44,241 nucleotides of DNA from Rhizopus sp. PT2906 (Eukaryota; Mucoromycota; Mucoromycetes; Mucorales; Rhizopodaceae): contig JAMYHX010000364.1 in the NCBI GenBank assembly GCA_025529335.1, positions 1-44,241 of the forward strand, given 5' to 3'. The notes below the pieces were generated by a model that saw nothing but the letters and a program-made list of their open reading frames with translations, ran no database searches and was not told the origin of the DNA. Numbering within the stretch: position 1 is the first letter of the stretch; the number at the start of each line of letters is the position of its first letter. Below, piece by piece: positions 44,161 to 44,241 of the stretch. The position numbers and the translations under genes were made by a program.

Positions 44161-44241
44161 TTTGATTTTCAAGGTACGTTACTGTTTATATGACAAGTCA
44201 TAGTTTTTTAAAAAAGTTTTATTTACCAATTATTTTACACT

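Noticed and set aside
1..44241. CRISPR arrays, rRNA or tRNA genes
   Set aside because: No regularly spaced direct repeats were seen, no GGTTCGANTCC-type tRNA B box with a paired A box was found, and no rRNA-like sequence was noticed on reading.

Overview
The window looks like nuclear DNA of an early-diverging filamentous fungus, most probably one of the Mucorales. The reasons are: AT-rich DNA, genes packed on both strands, many short GT-AG introns of about 45-60 bases, a secreted CotH-family protein, a very intron-rich VPS15, and repeat-borne protein families (a PIF1-like helicase, a CACTA-type transposase, an uncharacterised GEIK-motif family) that I associate with Mucoromycota. I did not identify the species.

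Left part (1-11.6 kb), housekeeping genes. The 3' end of a DUSP-like (deubiquitinase-type) gene is followed by a proline/histidine-rich BTB-like protein (-). Next come the kinetochore gene MIS12 (+, four exons), the PI3-kinase regulatory kinase VPS15 (-, about 22 exons: myristoylation site, kinase domain, HEAT repeats, WD40 repeats) and a long-chain acyl-CoA synthetase (-).

Middle part (11.6-34 kb). A gene-poor stretch ends in a decayed F-box-like gene. It is followed by an acidic C2H2/U1-type zinc-finger protein (-), the HIR-complex subunit HIR3/CABIN1 (+), a secreted CotH protein (+), a kinesin-4 motor of 1590 residues (+), the anaphase-promoting complex subunit APC4 (-), and a type II membrane protein with a PPPY tail and a DUF4097-like beta-solenoid ectodomain (+). 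MIS12, HIR3, kinesin-4 and APC4 all serve chromosomes or mitosis, but their strands alternate and each has its own promoter, so I do not read them as a functional cluster.

Right part (34-44.2 kb), a repeat-rich accessory island. It holds a broken member of the GEIK-motif family, a PIF1-like helicase pseudogene with two in-frame stops, a lysine-rich ORF, an apparently intact unrecognised three-exon gene of 213 codons with its own TATA box, a second unrecognised intron-containing gene that looks broken, a 35-A tract, a decayed CACTA-type transposon, and about 2.8 kb without genes. That last stretch contains a 16-bp palindrome and a 217-bp MITE-like element with 25-bp imperfect terminal inverted repeats. 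The most novel material is the pair of unrecognised genes at 37.2-39.1 kb and the GEIK-motif relic.
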